Source: Thecamonas trahens ATCC 50062 (taxonomy: Eukaryota; Apusozoa; Apusomonadida; Apusomonadidae). From it: DNA of 29,299 bases. The stretch lies in the NCBI RefSeq assembly GCF_000142905.1, contig NW_013657637.1:295431-324729 (forward strand). Direction: 5' to 3'. Below are positions 28,363 through 29,299 of this stretch, piece after piece; position 1 is the stretch's first letter, and each line of letters begins with the position of its first letter. The notes beneath the pieces are model-generated. The model saw nothing but the letters and a program-made list of their open reading frames with translations. It had not been told where the DNA came from and ran no database searches. The position numbers were made by a program, and so were the translations under genes.

Positions 28363-29299
28363 GCGACGAGCGGCTGGCCGTCACTCGATCACTCGCTGCT
28401 CGCCTCGGCCTCGGCCACAGCAGCAGCGCTAGCTGTGGCAGCCATCACACTCATCCCACTCGGGCCATCTACACTCTCTCACCTCCAATCCCTGTGACTC
28501 CACCAGCTACTCCCCCTGTATAGCCAGCTGCAGGTCGTGCTGAGCTTGATCGGGCTTGATCTGGCTTGGCTGTGAGTGGTTGAGCGGGCAGGCGAGCGAG
28601 CGGCGAGTTGCTGGCCAGTTAGCAGTCGACACGAGACGACGACACGGGCAACCGGACACAAGATCGGGCGGCAGACCAGTGTAGTCTTGTTAACCACCTC
28701 ATCTTCCATCCCTCCTCCCCGCCTTTTTCCCCTCTCCCTCGCCCTGACCAGCCCACTGGCCTCGTCGGTCCCGCCGCTCCTCTCGCCACCAGCTGGGTTG
28801 GTTGACAGGTGGGCTGGGGCAGGATGGGCAAGGCGGGGAGAAGGAGGGGAGGTGGGGGTGGGGGAAGGGACTGAGAGCCATTGCCACTTGTCCACGGGTA
28901 GATCATACTATACTCGTGCTCTGCCTATCCTGATCGGGGTTGCGCCGGCGGTGGACGGGTCGGCTCGAGCGGCGATCGGTGGTGAGCAGCAGGCGGCCAG
29001 AAGCGATGCTGTTGACGGGATGAGAGTCGGTCGATATGTTTGCACGGGATGTGGGTGTGTGGGGTGGGGGTGTGGTGGTTGTGGGTGGAAATGGTCGGGA
29101 GTGGGGGTCGGAGATGGGCCCGGGGAGGGGGGGTCAGCAGCATCGAAACGACACCAGGACAACAACTTGGGCCTCAGGTGGCAGAACTCGGATTCTGGAA
29201 TACTGCAGCTATGGATTGGATACTGTACATGGGGGAAGTGTGTGTATGTAGTAGAGTAGTAGTGAAATCAGATTGGTCATATCTTGCAATGAGGTTGGG
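28363..29299. other. No convincing gene; low-complexity DNA
   Basis: Open frames on both strands are long only because the sequence is GC-rich, and they encode Pro/Ser- or Gly/Trp-rich low-complexity peptides. G-rich tracts lie at about 28836-28870 and 29045-29132. Part of a gene continuing past the right edge cannot be excluded. Confidence 0.4.

Noticed and set aside
3223-28909. CTATAC hexamer as a shared promoter motif
   Set aside because: A few copies lie between genes, but about this number is expected by chance on two strands of 29 kb.
28576-29259. Plus-strand 227-codon frame starting from a non-ATG codon
   Set aside because: The product is low complexity over G-rich DNA, without preferred codons or a domain.

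Overview
The window reads as nuclear DNA from a GC-rich, gene-dense unicellular eukaryote. It carries eukaryote-only genes (multidomain acetyl-CoA carboxylase, PEX11, proteasome chaperone PAC1, a BRCA1/BARD1-type RING-BRCT protein, PUS10), GT-AG introns, and no operon or Shine-Dalgarno structure. Base composition, codon use (C or G in third position) and the C/G homopolymer tracts between genes fit an apusomonad such as Thecamonas. That placement is inference, not something I could search.

Layout, left to right: the first exon of an unidentified minus-strand gene cut by the left edge; divergent from it, an SH3 protein with a voltage-sensor-like membrane domain (376-2751); a type II cation/H+ exchanger (3582-5813); PEX11 (6207-7082); PUS10 (7463-9166); convergent ATX1 copper chaperone in three exons (9229-9803, minus); divergent four-TM unknown (10135-11385); an EF-hand protein with a huge Lys/Gly/Ser tail (11532-13602, minus); acetyl-CoA carboxylase (13742-20527, minus); divergent RING-BRCT protein (21251-23421); BTB/T1 protein (23728-25025); PAC1-like chaperone (25149-26075); leucine-rich-repeat protein (26190-27240); convergent low-complexity protein (27266-27913, minus); a possible 58-residue membrane protein (28187-28362); then about 0.9 kb of low-complexity DNA.

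The genes are single housekeeping or signalling loci, not a pathway cluster. Ca2+/ion handling recurs (SH3/voltage-sensor protein, cation exchanger, EF-hand protein), but neighbours need not cooperate in a genome of this type.

Two cross-gene patterns stand out. First, introns are few and usually follow a tiny first exon (15-70 nt). Their donors match GTANGY, a candidate branch site reads ACTSAY, and the 3' ends of the complete introns are G-rich with no clear polypyrimidine tract. Second, six reading-frame breaks in four or five genes are each repaired by one extra base in a homopolymer, which points to systematic homopolymer undercalling in the assembly rather than to pseudogenes.
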